Shown: positions 26,039-34,761, numbered from the stretch's first letter. The stretch: 64,000 nt of DNA from SG8-38 sp041576815 (GCA_041576815.1 JBFGKE010000010.1:24638-88637), one strand, 5' to 3'. The notes: generated by a model not told the origin, from the sequence alone. Numbers and translations are program-made.

Positions 26039-26851
26039 CTACGGGAGCTCTTCTAGCCAGCTTGGGTCCTCGAACCACTTTTGGCGGAGGGCCGAGAGGA
26101 TGCCTGTGGCTTCGATTGCGTCGATGTAGTTGTCGATCAGATTGTAGAAGCGGGCGTCTCGGGCGGAAACGGCGATGCCCGTCGGCTCCACCGAAAGCGG
26201 CTCCTCCAGCGTGATGAGGCCTGCATCTGGGTTGCGGAGCACCGCAAGCGCGCATGCCTCCACGTCGGCGACCATCGCGCTGGCCTTGCGGTCCATCACC
26301 ATTTGAACGCCGGTCTCGTAGTCGTCGACTCGGATGATCTTGGCTTTCGGCATGTGCTTCTTCACGAACGCCTCGCTGGTGGAGTTCTTCAGAGCGACGA
26401 AGATCACGTCGCGAGTATTGATGTCCTCGACGGTCTCTGCGCCTGCGAGGGCCTTCGAAGTCGTCACGAGCGACTTGCCCGACAGCATGTACGGGCCGAC
26501 GAATAGAAAGTCTCTGGAACGCTCGGCCGTGATGTCGACTCCCGACATCACCATGTCGACCTTGCCCTGCTTCAGCGCGCCGAGAAGCTGGCCGAACGGC
26601 TTCTGCACGATCTCGAGCTCGAATCCCAGCGCATACGCGAGCCCTCTGGCAAGGTCGACCTCGAGGCCGATCATCTGTCCGGTCTTGCTCTTGACATTGA
26701 GCGGCGGCTGATTGGCAGACATCCCCACCCGTAGCGTCCCGCTCTTGATGACACGGTCGAGCACCGGCGCTTGCGCCGTGACCGACGACGCAGTGAAAAC
26801 GGTAAACGCGGCAAAAACGGCAATCGCGGCGAGACGAAGAGTTCGGTACAT
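26039..26851 (-). CDS. Periplasmic substrate-binding protein, family 3 (ABC amino-acid type)
   Basis: This 270-residue protein has a Sec signal peptide (LAAIAVFAAFTVFTASSVTAQA) followed by a family 3 solute-binding fold: SGTLRVGMSANQPPL, GLEVDLARGLAYALG, and KQGKVDMVMSGVDITAERSRDF. These are the hinge and ligand-pocket signatures of amino-acid binding proteins such as GlnH or FliY. No permease or ATPase gene is adjacent, so it may serve a transporter encoded elsewhere or act as a sensor or orphan. It sits downstream of a PBP gene on the same strand, separated by a hairpin that may end the upstream transcript. The ligand cannot be assigned. Confidence 0.9.
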   Translation of the reverse strand: MYRTLRLAAIAVFAAFTVFTASSVTAQAPVLDRVIKSGTLRVGMSANQPPLNVKSKTGQMIGLEVDLARGLAYALGFELEIVQKPFGQLLGALKQGKVDMVMSGVDITAERSRDFLFVGPYMLSGKSLVTTSKALAGAETVEDINTRDVIFVALKNSTSEAFVKKHMPKAKIIRVDDYETGVQMVMDRKASAMVADVEACALAVLRNPDAGLITLEEPLSVEPTGIAVSARDARFYNLIDNYIDAIEATGILSALRQKWFEDPSWLEELP

Positions 26852-26877
26852 TAAGCGTGCCTTTCTAGAGGGTGGGT

Positions 26878-26908
26878 CCCCTTTGTAAAGGGGTCAGGCA
26901 CCTTTTTG
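26878..26908. repeat. Palindromic intergenic motif CCCCTTTGTAAAGGGG plus TCAGGCACCTTTTTG
   Basis: A perfect 16-base inverted repeat (26878-26893) is followed directly by TCAGGCACCTTTTTG. Read on the minus strand this gives CAAAAAGGTGCCTGA and then the hairpin, placed between the PBP stop and the start of the binding-protein gene. It could attenuate or separate transcription. The wording resembles the GGGGAC/GTCCCC palindrome at 39014-39036, and strings of this kind recur in many bacterial genomes (recollection, not checked). Confidence 0.55.
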
Positions 26909-26914
26909 AAAGGG

Positions 26915-28159
26915 TTAACGAACGAGATAGTTGCGGAGCGCTTCTTTGGCGACGTAACTGGCCTTGATTCGCCACTTGGGCTCGTTGACGACCAGCGCGG
27001 CGACCGCAATTTTCGGATCGTCGACCGGAGCGTAGCCGACCCACCAGTTGTACGTGCGGTGCGGATTGTAGCGACTGAGCGTGCCCGTCTTGCCGGCGAC
27101 GGCGATGCCCGGAAGGAACGGACGGCCCCGCGCGTCCCAAAACGCCTTCTTCGAAGTCCCGTGAGTCACCGTTCGCGTCATCATTTCACCGGTCAGACGG
27201 GCGGTGTGACGGGGGAGTACCTGGCGGAAGGTCCGCGGGGTGTGCGTATAGAGGGTCTCACCGGACCGGCTCTCGATCCGATCGACGATGGCGGCGTAGG
27301 GCATCTGCCCATCGTTGGCGATCGTCGAGGCCAGAAGCGCCCCGTGCAACGGCGAGAGCTGACTGTGCCAGAAGCCGGCGGCCATCCGCGCTCGCTCGAG
27401 GTCGCTCTCGGGCACGTCGGCCGGGCTCGGGAACACGGGGAGGTCGAACGGCAGTCTCTGTCCGAACCCGAACGCAGAGACATACTGTGCCATACGTGCT
27501 CGATCGATGTGCCGATCCGCCAGCTTCGCAAAGATTGCGTTGATCGAATAGCCGAGCGCATCAGCGAGGGTGGCACACCATCGGTCACGCTTCGGGCTGT
27601 CGACGAGGTCTGCCGGCACCAAGCCGCGCATTCCGCCGCCATAGCAAACGGACGTCGAGCTCTTGACGCCCGCATCGAGCAGGGCGGATGCCGTCACGAT
27701 CTTGAATACCGACGCCGCGGGTGGTGATGGGTCAGTAACGACGCGCGTGCTTTCGCCCTTCCCGGCTTCGTATCCGACATAGGCGAGCACACGACCTGAT
27801 TTGGGATCGATGGCGACGACCCCTCCGGCCGGCACGTCGTAGCGGTTGAACAAGCTTCGAATGTGCGACTGAAGGTCTCGGTCGACCGTGAGCACCGCCC
27901 GCGTGCCATCGCGGCGCGGGACTACCCAGCCGTCGTTGCGCTGCTCCGCGCGCGAGACGTCGAGATCGGCGAACGGAGGCGCAATCGCTTGCGCGACCCG
28001 CGTCGAGGCGCGGTGGGCGGACGGTGGGCTCGCGGTCAATCCGACCGGGATCCCGAGCGCGAGGCCGAGGCTCGCCAAACCCCATATTGAGGAGTGAGAA
28101 AACGCGCTGCGCACGTCTCTAACGCTAGAGAACCCTTTTCGAAGGGTCAACAAACCCAT
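26915..28159 (-). CDS. Penicillin-binding transpeptidase (stand-alone)
   Basis: This is a D,D-transpeptidase of about 414 residues with one N-terminal membrane segment (SIWGLASLGLALGIPVGL). The three active-site motifs are S150-V-F-K, the SIN triad within GYSINAIFAKLADRH, and K357-T-G-T (AVAGKTGTLSRYNPHR). A short region before the catalytic domain (AVLTVDRDLQSHIRSLFNRY) is the usual lead-in of class A/B enzymes, but there is no glycosyltransferase or dimerisation domain. It is therefore a lone transpeptidase resembling the PbpA/FtsI catalytic core. The start is uncertain: ATG at 28159 is used here, while a GTG at 28114, after a UUCG hairpin, is an alternative. It is divergent from the FHA-GGDEF gene. 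Confidence 0.87.
   Translation of the reverse strand: MGLLTLRKGFSSVRDVRSAFSHSSIWGLASLGLALGIPVGLTASPPSAHRASTRVAQAIAPPFADLDVSRAEQRNDGWVVPRRDGTRAVLTVDRDLQSHIRSLFNRYDVPAGGVVAIDPKSGRVLAYVGYEAGKGESTRVVTDPSPPAASVFKIVTASALLDAGVKSSTSVCYGGGMRGLVPADLVDSPKRDRWCATLADALGYSINAIFAKLADRHIDRARMAQYVSAFGFGQRLPFDLPVFPSPADVPESDLERARMAAGFWHSQLSPLHGALLASTIANDGQMPYAAIVDRIESRSGETLYTHTPRTFRQVLPRHTARLTGEMMTRTVTHGTSKKAFWDARGRPFLPGIAVAGKTGTLSRYNPHRTYNWWVGYAPVDDPKIAVAALVVNEPKWRIKASYVAKEALRNYLVR
28132..28147. promoter_or_regulatory. UUCG-type hairpin at the 5' end of the PBP gene
   Basis: The inverted repeat ACCCTT-TTCG-AAGGGT folds as a six-base stem with a UUCG or CGAA tetraloop. It lies either in the leader or in the first codons of the PBP gene, depending on which start is used. 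On the minus strand TTGACC precedes it. It may be part of the promoter or a leader structure. Confidence 0.35.
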
Positions 28160-28232
28160 CGGTCCGCTGCCACTGCAATTCGGGGGCCGGTCATTTTTCG
28201 ATGCCCTGCTCCGCGCGGTATATTGGAAAGGG

Positions 28233-29135
28233 GTGTCGTTCAAAGACCAGACGACGAGCGCGAGTCAGACCGTCTTGACGGAGGTCGGCGAGGCGCGCGC
28301 TGCAAGCCAAGCGAGCGCCAACGGCTGTTTGGTCGTCATCTACGGCCAAGAGATGGGCCGCCGTGTGCGCGTCACCACTGAACCGCTGATCATCGGGCGT
28401 TCACCGCGGTGCGAGATCCAAATCGACCAAGAGAGCGTGTCTCGCAACCACTGCAGGGTCCGCTTCGAGGGCGGTGAGTTTTTGGTCCGGGACATGGGCT
28501 CGACCAACGGCACGTACGTGAACGACAATCTCGTCGAGGGTGACGGGAGGCTTCGCCACGGAGATCAGCTCAAAGTCGGCCGAACGATCTTGAAGTTCAT
28601 CGTCGGGGATGACGTGGAGGTCGAATACCACGAGGAGATCTACAGGCTGATGACCACCGACGGCCTGACACAGCTCAACAACAAGCGGTACTTCGACGAG
28701 ATGCTCGACCGGGAAGTCGCACGCGCAAAACGGTACAAGCGAACGTTCTCTCTGCTTGTCTTCGACATCGATCACTTCAAAGCAATCAACGATCGGTTCG
28801 GCCACCTCGCGGGGGACGCCATCCTCCGCCAGCTCGGCGCGGTGCTTCTCGGTCGACTGCGGGTCAACGACGTGCTGGCTCGAATCGGAGGCGAAGAGTT
28901 CGCTTTGATCACGCCTGAAGTCGGGATCCAGGGCGCAACGGAGCTAGCCGGAAAGATCAATCGCCTCATTGCGGACACGCGATTCGAATTCGAAGGCACG
29001 AAAGTCGACGTGACCGTCAGCGTGGGCGTGGCCGAGTGGCAGACGGATTACGAAGACCCCGTCGAGCTCTTCCGCGCGGCCGACGACAAGATGTTCGAGG
29101 CGAAACGAAGCGGACGAAACCGAGTCTGTTTCTGA
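28233..29135 (+). CDS. Diguanylate cyclase with N-terminal FHA domain
   Basis: This 300-residue cytoplasmic enzyme makes cyclic di-GMP. The N-terminal FHA domain (about 30-110) has IIGRSPRCEIQIDQ, VSRNHCRVRF and GSTNGTYVND. The GGDEF domain (about 140-300) begins with the wide turn LMTTDGLTQLNNKRYFDE, has DIDHFKAINDRFGHLAGD, and the active-site loop GGEEF at 219-223. An RVND sequence at 210-213, five residues before the loop, matches the RxxD inhibitory site, so product feedback is expected. Coupling of FHA to GGDEF suggests that phosphothreonine signalling places or regulates the cyclase. The start is the GTG at 28233. The last 88 bases overlap the convergent glycosyltransferase gene. Confidence 0.95.
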   Translation: MSFKDQTTSASQTVLTEVGEARAASQASANGCLVVIYGQEMGRRVRVTTEPLIIGRSPRCEIQIDQESVSRNHCRVRFEGGEFLVRDMGSTNGTYVNDNLVEGDGRLRHGDQLKVGRTILKFIVGDDVEVEYHEEIYRLMTTDGLTQLNNKRYFDEMLDREVARAKRYKRTFSLLVFDIDHFKAINDRFGHLAGDAILRQLGAVLLGRLRVNDVLARIGGEEFALITPEVGIQGATELAGKINRLIADTRFEFEGTKVDVTVSVGVAEWQTDYEDPVELFRAADDKMFEAKRSGRNRVCF

Positions 29136-29845
29136 GAGGCGTATCGAGGCGCCGCTGAGCCTCCTGCGCGCCGAGGCAGGCACGCAACGAGCTCCACCAG
29201 CGCGACCACCATCACGCGAAGCGAGGCACCGGTTTGACGGCCCGCTCGCCGCGGATAGTGGCTCACGGCGTACTCGGCGACGCGGAGCTCGAATCGCCTG
29301 GCTTCGAGCAAGAGCTCGGCGCTGATCATCGCACCCTCACTTTGAAGGTGGCTCGCCCGAAGGAGGCTTCGGGGGATCAGCTTGAACGCACAATTTGCGT
29401 CACGAATCCGCAGGCCGAACGCGCGGTTCACCACGCCGGTCCACGCCCTTCCCCACACGTGCCGCCACCAGCCATCGCTTCGCTCCGTGCGGTAGCCGGC
29501 GACCACGTCGTGCTCGCCGAGCAGCGCCACCGCGGGCGGCAGCTCCTCCAAATCGAACTGGCCGTCGCCATCGGTGAGAAACACATAGTCGAGCGTCGCC
29601 CGCTCCAGCCCCGTGCGCACCGCCGCCCCGTACCCGCGATTGATGGGATGACTGACCACGACGAGCTCGCGCACCGTCTTTTGAAGCGCCGCGAGCACCC
29701 TTCCAGTGTCATCCGTGCTGCCATCGTCTACGACGACGATCTCGAGCTCGGACGCCAACCGACGCCCGACCCGGGCCGCCTCCCTGACCACACGTGCCAC
29801 GTTGCCTTCCTCGTTGAAGCACGGGACCACCACGGATAGGCGCAT
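29048..29845 (-). CDS. Family 2 glycosyltransferase (DPM/undecaprenyl-phosphate sugar type)
   Basis: This 265-residue GT-A enzyme starts LSVVVPCFNEEGNVARVV and has the nucleotide-sugar aspartates in IVVVDDGSTDDTGRV and the catalytic DGDGQFDLEEL. It also has SHPINRGYGAAVRTGL and the acceptor-side GYRTERSDGWWRH. These are typical of dolichol/undecaprenyl-phosphate mannosyl- or glucosyl-transferases. The C-terminal transmembrane pair of ArnC-like members is not evident. The last ~30 residues are basic and serine-rich and are encoded by DNA antisense to the GGDEF gene, so the C-terminus may be poorly conserved. The start ATG at 29845 is chosen because the conserved first strand begins there. It is divergent from lon. 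Confidence 0.88.
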   Translation of the reverse strand: MRLSVVVPCFNEEGNVARVVREAARVGRRLASELEIVVVDDGSTDDTGRVLAALQKTVRELVVVSHPINRGYGAAVRTGLERATLDYVFLTDGDGQFDLEELPPAVALLGEHDVVAGYRTERSDGWWRHVWGRAWTGVVNRAFGLRIRDANCAFKLIPRSLLRASHLQSEGAMISAELLLEARRFELRVAEYAVSHYPRRAGRQTGASLRVMVVALVELVACLPRRAGGSAAPRYASQKQTRFRPLRFASNILSSAARKSSTGSS

Positions 29846-29929
29846 TGCGTGGAGCCTAATTCGGGGACCCCGGCGCTTCAACGCGCGACATCGTGGAATC
29901 CTCGGGGCCGATGTGGGCCGCCGGGACCC

Positions 29930-29958
29930 TTGCCATGCAAAAGGTGCGTGGCTATGTT
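29930..29958 (+). promoter_or_regulatory. Sigma-70-like promoter for lon
   Basis: TTGCCA (29930-29935) and TATGTT (29953-29958) are separated by exactly 17 bases, about 55 bases ahead of the lon start, in a 167-base gap between divergent genes. The hexamers match housekeeping consensus at five and four positions. No convincing heat-shock promoter was seen by eye. Confidence 0.4.
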
Positions 29959-30012
29959 CGCCACAGTATTGGAAAAACTTGGGTTCTGACCGAGTTGGAG
30001 TAGAACACCAGT

Positions 30013-32457
30013 ATGAGCGACGAAGAGGAAACCATCACATCGATCCCGCCCCCGGACACCGGCGAAATCGAGTTCGGCACCGAGCTTCCGGTCCTGCCGA
30101 TTCGAAACGCGGTGCTCTTCCCAGCGGCGGTGGCGCCCTTCGACGTGGGCCGTGAGAAGTCCGTCGCTCTGGTGGAGGACATCGAGAACCTGGACCAACC
30201 GATCATCGCGATCATGGCCCAGCGTGACCCGTCGACCGACGACCCGGATCAAAGCGACCTCTATCCGGTGGGTGTGGCCGCGAGGGTGCTCAAGGCGCTC
30301 AAGCACAGCTCCGGAAATTACAGCCTGATCTTGCAGGGCCTCGTTCGAATCCGCCTCGAGCAGGTGGTCACCTCGGAGCCCTACCTTCGCGCACGGGTCT
30401 CCCGCCTCAACGAGCCGCCGGCCGAGGACGTCGAAAGCGAGGCGCTCGCGATGAGCCTTCGGGACATCGCCAAGCAAGTCATCCAGCTCATGCCGGAGCT
30501 CCCGCGAGAGGCCGGCTCCCTCATCGACTCGATTCAAGAGCGGGGCCAGCTTGCCGACCTCGTGGCCGCCAACCTCGACGCGCCGGTCGACGAGAAGTCC
30601 CAGCTCCTCGAGACGCTCGATCCGAAAGAGCGTATTCGCAAAGTCCTTCGCCTGCTCACCCGTCAACTCGAAATCCTCAAGATGCGCGAGCGCATCAACT
30701 CGCAAATCAAAGAGGAGATGGGCAAGAATCAGCGCGAGTACGTCCTCCGGCAGCAGCTCAAAGCGATCAAAGAGGAGCTCGGCGAGGAAGAGGGCGATCA
30801 GGGTGACCTCGACATCCTCGAGGAGCGCATCGCCAAGGCCAATTTGCCGAGTGAGGCTGACAGTGTCGCGCACAAGCAGCTCAAGCGCTTGCGTCAGATG
30901 CAGGTCGGCTCGGCGGAGTATACGGTCGTGCGCACCTACATCGACTGGATTCTCGACATCCCCTGGAGCAAGCAGACCGCCGACAACATGGACATCGCGG
31001 CGGTGCGGAAAGTGCTCGACGAAGACCACTCCGGCCTCGAGAAGGTCAAGAAGCGGATCGTCGAATACCTCGCCGTGCGAAAGCTGAAGACCGACAAGAA
31101 GGGGCCGATCCTATGCCTGATCGGTCCACCCGGCGTCGGTAAGACGTCGCTCGGCCGCTCCGTCGCGCGCGCGCTCGGACGGAAGTTTCATCGAATCAGC
31201 CTCGGCGGCGTGCACGACGAGGCCGCGATCCGAGGTCACCGCCGAACTTATGTCGGCGCCCTTCCCGGCCAGGTGATTCAGGGCATGAAGAAGGCCACCA
31301 CGGTCAACCCGGTCTTCATGCTCGACGAAATCGACAAGATCGGGCACGATTTCCGCGGCGACCCAGCGGCGGCCCTGCTCGAGGTGCTCGATCCCGAGCA
31401 AAACGACACGTTCAGCGACCACTACCTCGAGATTCCCTACGACCTTTCGAAGGTGATGTTCATCGCGACTGCAAACGTCGGTGACACCATCCCGGCCCCG
31501 CTCAAAGACCGAATGGAGATCATCGAGATCCCCGGCTACACGCGTCGCGAGAAGCTCGACATCGCCCGTGTGCATCTCGTGCCGAAGCAGCTCGAGGAGC
31601 ACGGCATCAAGCCTGAGCAGGTGACGCTCGAAGACGCCGCAATCGAGTCGATCATCGACCACTACACGCGCGAGGCCGGCGTTCGAAACATGGAACGCCA
31701 AATCGCCAGCGTGATCCGCGGGGTGGCCGTCAAAGTCGCCGAAGGCGAGCAGGGGCCGTGGGCCATCTCCGACGAGGACTCGCTGCGGCCTTATCTCGGC
31801 GCACCCCGCTTCAGCTCGGAGGTCGCCGAGCGCACGGCAGAAACAGGGGTCGCCACCGGCCTCGCATGGACTTCGGTCGGCGGCGAAATCCTGTTCATCG
31901 AGTGCACGAAGATGCACGGCACCGGCAAGCTTCAGCTCACGGGTCAGCTCGGCGACGTCATGAAGGAGTCGGCGCAAACCGCGATGAGCTACGTGCGTAC
32001 GCGAGCCAAGGGGTTCGGTATCGCCGAGGATTTCCTCGAGAAGAGTGACATTCACATCCACATCCCGGCGGGCGCCATGCCCAAGGACGGGCCGAGCGCC
32101 GGCGTCACCATGATGACGGCCATCGTCTCACTGCTGACGGGAATCCACGTCCGACACGACGTCGCCATGACCGGCGAGATCACCTTGCGCGGCCGCGTGC
32201 TTCCCGTGGGGGGCGTCAAAGAGAAAGTCCTTGCCGCACACCGCGCAGGGATCAAGCGAGTCATCCTTCCGGAGCGGAACACCGCGGACCTCGACGAAGT
32301 GCCCGAAGAGGTGCGTGAGACCCTCGAGTTCGTCCCCGTCTCCAAGATGGACGCCGTCCTGGCGAACGCCCTCCTCGACCCGGACCGGCTGGAGCTCGAC
32401 TTGAGCGACCCACGCCCCGACAAGGGCGAGGCAGAACCGGTCCAGGCGTCGCCGTAG
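30013..32457 (+). CDS. lon: ATP-dependent protease Lon (LonA)
   Basis: This 814-residue Lon protease degrades misfolded and regulatory proteins. The N-terminal substrate domain begins LPVLPIRNAVLFPAAVAPFDVGRE. The AAA+ module has Walker A GPPGVGKT (371-378), the LGGVHDEAAIRGHRRTYVGA pore region, and a Walker B in FMLDEIDKIG. The C-terminal protease has the Ser-Lys dyad S695 (PKDGPSAGVTMM) and K738 (GGVKEKVLAAHRAG). Length and order match the bacterial LonA form. A GGAG ribosome site precedes the ATG. A two-component system starts seven bases after the stop, so kinase and protease are probably cotranscribed. Myxobacteria often carry two Lon proteases; which one this is cannot be told here. Confidence 0.97.
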   Translation: MSDEEETITSIPPPDTGEIEFGTELPVLPIRNAVLFPAAVAPFDVGREKSVALVEDIENLDQPIIAIMAQRDPSTDDPDQSDLYPVGVAARVLKALKHSSGNYSLILQGLVRIRLEQVVTSEPYLRARVSRLNEPPAEDVESEALAMSLRDIAKQVIQLMPELPREAGSLIDSIQERGQLADLVAANLDAPVDEKSQLLETLDPKERIRKVLRLLTRQLEILKMRERINSQIKEEMGKNQREYVLRQQLKAIKEELGEEEGDQGDLDILEERIAKANLPSEADSVAHKQLKRLRQMQVGSAEYTVVRTYIDWILDIPWSKQTADNMDIAAVRKVLDEDHSGLEKVKKRIVEYLAVRKLKTDKKGPILCLIGPPGVGKTSLGRSVARALGRKFHRISLGGVHDEAAIRGHRRTYVGALPGQVIQGMKKATTVNPVFMLDEIDKIGHDFRGDPAAALLEVLDPEQNDTFSDHYLEIPYDLSKVMFIATANVGDTIPAPLKDRMEIIEIPGYTRREKLDIARVHLVPKQLEEHGIKPEQVTLEDAAIESIIDHYTREAGVRNMERQIASVIRGVAVKVAEGEQGPWAISDEDSLRPYLGAPRFSSEVAERTAETGVATGLAWTSVGGEILFIECTKMHGTGKLQLTGQLGDVMKESAQTAMSYVRTRAKGFGIAEDFLEKSDIHIHIPAGAMPKDGPSAGVTMMTAIVSLLTGIHVRHDVAMTGEITLRGRVLPVGGVKEKVLAAHRAGIKRVILPERNTADLDEVPEEVRETLEFVPVSKMDAVLANALLDPDRLELDLSDPRPDKGEAEPVQASP

Positions 32458-32464
32458 TCGTCTG

Positions 32465-34015
32465 ATGGAAGGCGGCCGCTTCCGAATCGTGTACCTGTTT
32501 CTGGTTCCCGCGATTCTCGTCGCCGCCGGCATTCTCGGGTACTACACGTTTCGCTCGGCGCGCGAATACGCGCAGCTCGGCGAGCAGACGATTGCCCAGT
32601 CGCTGCTTTCGGTCGCACAGCAGCGCGTGGAGCGGATCGAGCGGTACATCGTCATCGCAGACAACACGGTGTTTCATCTCGTCGACCCGGAGGACTCGAG
32701 CACGCTCGATTCCGTTTGGCTTCCACAGGCCGAGACGCAGACTCCAGGCGTCCGCTCCGTGCTTTTGATCGATGACGCGGGCAACGTCATTCAATGGGCG
32801 AGCCGCGAGGACAAGAAGGCCCGGCGCGCATTCCTACGAAGCTTTCGCCAGACTCTCGTCAAGTCACTCGAGCTCGACGCGCCGGACCCGGAAGTGCTTC
32901 GACACGTCCACGAGACGGTGGAGGGCAAAGACTACTTGCTCTCCTACAAGGCCCACTCGACCGAAGAAAAGCAGGTCACGTTCATCGTCGCGGTGACCGA
33001 CACGCAGTATTTGGTGGACGAGGTCTTTCCCATGATGTTCGTTTCCGACGATACGGCGCCCATCTACAACATCGTCGACGAAAGCAACCAGCTCATCTTC
33101 GGGCCTGACCTTTCGGAAGCCGGTGTCTATACGGTCGACCATCGCTTTCCGGCGACCCTCTACGGCTGGCGACTCCAGGTCGCCCCGCGGCACGCTGCGC
33201 TTCTCCAAGACACAGGGCGTTCGCGAATGCGCGGCGAGGTCATGCTGCCTCTGATGTCGTTCGCGATCATCTTGCTGGCAGCGATCTTCTTCTTCTACGC
33301 CGCGGAGAAAGAGCGCAGCCTCAATCTCCTCAAGAGCGAGCTCATGGCCAACGTTTCGCACGAGCTCAAGACGCCTCTCTCCGTCGTGCGCATGTTTGCA
33401 GACATGCTGCGCTCGGACCGTGTTCCGAGCGAGGAACGGAGGCTCGAATACCTCGACATCATTTGCCGCGAGTCCGAGCGTTTGACCTCCTTGATCGACA
33501 ACGTGCTCGATTTTTCAGCACTCGAGGGCGGCAAAGGGCCGTACCGACTCAAACAGGGAGACCTCGGGGAGGCGATCGAGCGCGCGCTCGACGCGTTCCG
33601 CTACCGAAGCGAGCAAGACGGCATCGAAATTCACCTCGAGGCGCAGAAGGATCTCCCGCCCGTGCTCATCGACCAAGAGGCCATCTCCCTTGCGGTGATC
33701 AATCTCCTCGACAACGCGGTGAAGTACGGCGGCCAGAGTCCCGTCGAGCTCGAGCTTTCTGCAAGGCGCTCCGCGGTCGACATTGCAGTGCGCGATCACG
33801 GCCCGGGCATCCCGAAGGATGCGCTTCGCCGCGTGTTCGAACGCTTTTACCGCGGCCCTGCAACCAACCCGACACGCGGGTCCGGCATCGGCCTCTCCCT
33901 GGTGCAGCACATCGCCCAAGCCCACGGCGGACGCGCCTGGGCGAGAAACGCTCCGGGGGGCGGGGCGATCGTGGGCTTCTCGATTCCCGTCGCCGCCGGG
34001 GGCTTCGCAACCTGA
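32465..34015 (+). CDS. Membrane sensor histidine kinase
   Basis: This 516-residue sensor kinase has a first membrane helix at 9-28, an extracytoplasmic sensor of about 235 residues, and a second membrane helix near 258-277 (PLMSFAIILLAAIFFFYAA). There is no HAMP domain: the kinase core starts at once with the phospho-acceptor H299 in NVSHELKTPLSVVRM. The N-box NLLDNAVKYGG, G1 DHGPGIP, F-box FERFYRG and G2 GSGIGLSLV boxes are intact. It begins seven bases after lon and is followed after 47 bases by its probable response regulator. The sensed signal is unknown. The direct membrane-to-HisKA join is somewhat unusual and suggests a short signalling helix. Confidence 0.93.
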   Translation: MEGGRFRIVYLFLVPAILVAAGILGYYTFRSAREYAQLGEQTIAQSLLSVAQQRVERIERYIVIADNTVFHLVDPEDSSTLDSVWLPQAETQTPGVRSVLLIDDAGNVIQWASREDKKARRAFLRSFRQTLVKSLELDAPDPEVLRHVHETVEGKDYLLSYKAHSTEEKQVTFIVAVTDTQYLVDEVFPMMFVSDDTAPIYNIVDESNQLIFGPDLSEAGVYTVDHRFPATLYGWRLQVAPRHAALLQDTGRSRMRGEVMLPLMSFAIILLAAIFFFYAAEKERSLNLLKSELMANVSHELKTPLSVVRMFADMLRSDRVPSEERRLEYLDIICRESERLTSLIDNVLDFSALEGGKGPYRLKQGDLGEAIERALDAFRYRSEQDGIEIHLEAQKDLPPVLIDQEAISLAVINLLDNAVKYGGQSPVELELSARRSAVDIAVRDHGPGIPKDALRRVFERFYRGPATNPTRGSGIGLSLVQHIAQAHGGRAWARNAPGGGAIVGFSIPVAAGGFAT

Positions 34016-34044
34016 CTCGGGCGTTTTTGCCCGTCCCACCGAGT
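34015..34044 (+). promoter_or_regulatory. Alternative hairpins between kinase and regulator genes
   Basis: The 47-base gap contains CGGGC-GTTTTT-GCCCG (34018-34033) nested with an outer pair ACTCGG/CCGAGT (34015-34020 with 34039-34044). The two share the CGG bases, so the structures are mutually exclusive. This could lower or tune expression of the downstream regulator. It starts at the stop codon of the kinase gene. No T-tract follows, so a simple terminator is unlikely. Confidence 0.35.
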
Positions 34045-34062
34045 GCGGCTATCTTCGCGACG

Positions 34063-34758
34063 ATGTCTGCAGATGGACGCGGCATACTGCTGGTCGAGGA
34101 CGATCCGGCGCTCGCCCTGGGCCTGTCCGATAGCCTTCGCTTCGAGGGATACCGGGTCGTTCACACGCCCAAAGGTGAAAAGGCGATCGAGCTGGCGACC
34201 TCCGAGGACATCGACTGCGTGATCCTCGATCTGATGCTGCCGGACATGAATGGCTATCTGGTTTGCGAAACGATCCGCAAGATGGATCCGGTCCTGCCGA
34301 TTTTGATGCTGACCGCAAGAGGTCAGGAGTCGGACAAGATTCGAGGGCTCGAGGCAGGGGCCGACGACTACGTGACCAAGCCGTTTTCGATCGGCGAGCT
34401 GGTCGCGAGGATCCGAGCCTTGTTCCGGCGTGCCGGGCGCTCGGTCCGACCTTCGCAGGCAGAAATACGCATCGGCGACACCAACGTGGAAACCGGCTCG
34501 CAAACTTTGACCCGCGGCACCGACACCATGCATCTCTCGTTTTACGAGGTCGAGCTCTTGAAATTCTTGTGGGAGCGCGAAGGAGAGCCCGTGTCGCGCG
34601 ACGAGATCCTCGAAAAGATATGGGGCCTCGAAGCTGGGCCGAACAATCGCACCGTCGACAACTTCATCGTGAAGCTCAGACGAAAGATCGAGCCGAAGCC
34701 CGACCGACCGATCCACATCCTGACCGTCTACGGCGTCGGCTACAAGCTCGTCTGCTGA
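34063..34758 (+). CDS. OmpR/PhoB-family response regulator
   Basis: This 231-residue regulator has a receiver domain with the acidic pair in LLVEDDPALA, the phospho-acceptor D56 in CVILDLMLPD, the Thr in MLTARGQE and the Lys in DDYVTKPFSIGELVARI. A winged-helix DNA-binding domain follows (LSFYEVELLKFLWEREGEPVSR ... RTVDNFIVKLRRKIE ... YGVGYKLV). It is the likely partner of the kinase immediately upstream. The true start is the ATG at 34063; the longer open frame covers the kinase gene. The conserved C-terminal wing indicates a transcription factor, but its targets are unknown. Confidence 0.95.
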   Translation: MSADGRGILLVEDDPALALGLSDSLRFEGYRVVHTPKGEKAIELATSEDIDCVILDLMLPDMNGYLVCETIRKMDPVLPILMLTARGQESDKIRGLEAGADDYVTKPFSIGELVARIRALFRRAGRSVRPSQAEIRIGDTNVETGSQTLTRGTDTMHLSFYEVELLKFLWEREGEPVSRDEILEKIWGLEAGPNNRTVDNFIVKLRRKIEPKPDRPIHILTVYGVGYKLVC

Positions 34759-34761
34759 TTG

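Noticed and set aside
25763..26056. 97-residue open frame sharing peptide strings (LATPTPPHIA, VPSCFPG) with frames at 51 kb
   Set aside because: The similarity is on different strands and frames and follows from the DNA repeat. There is no ribosome site and codon use is poor.
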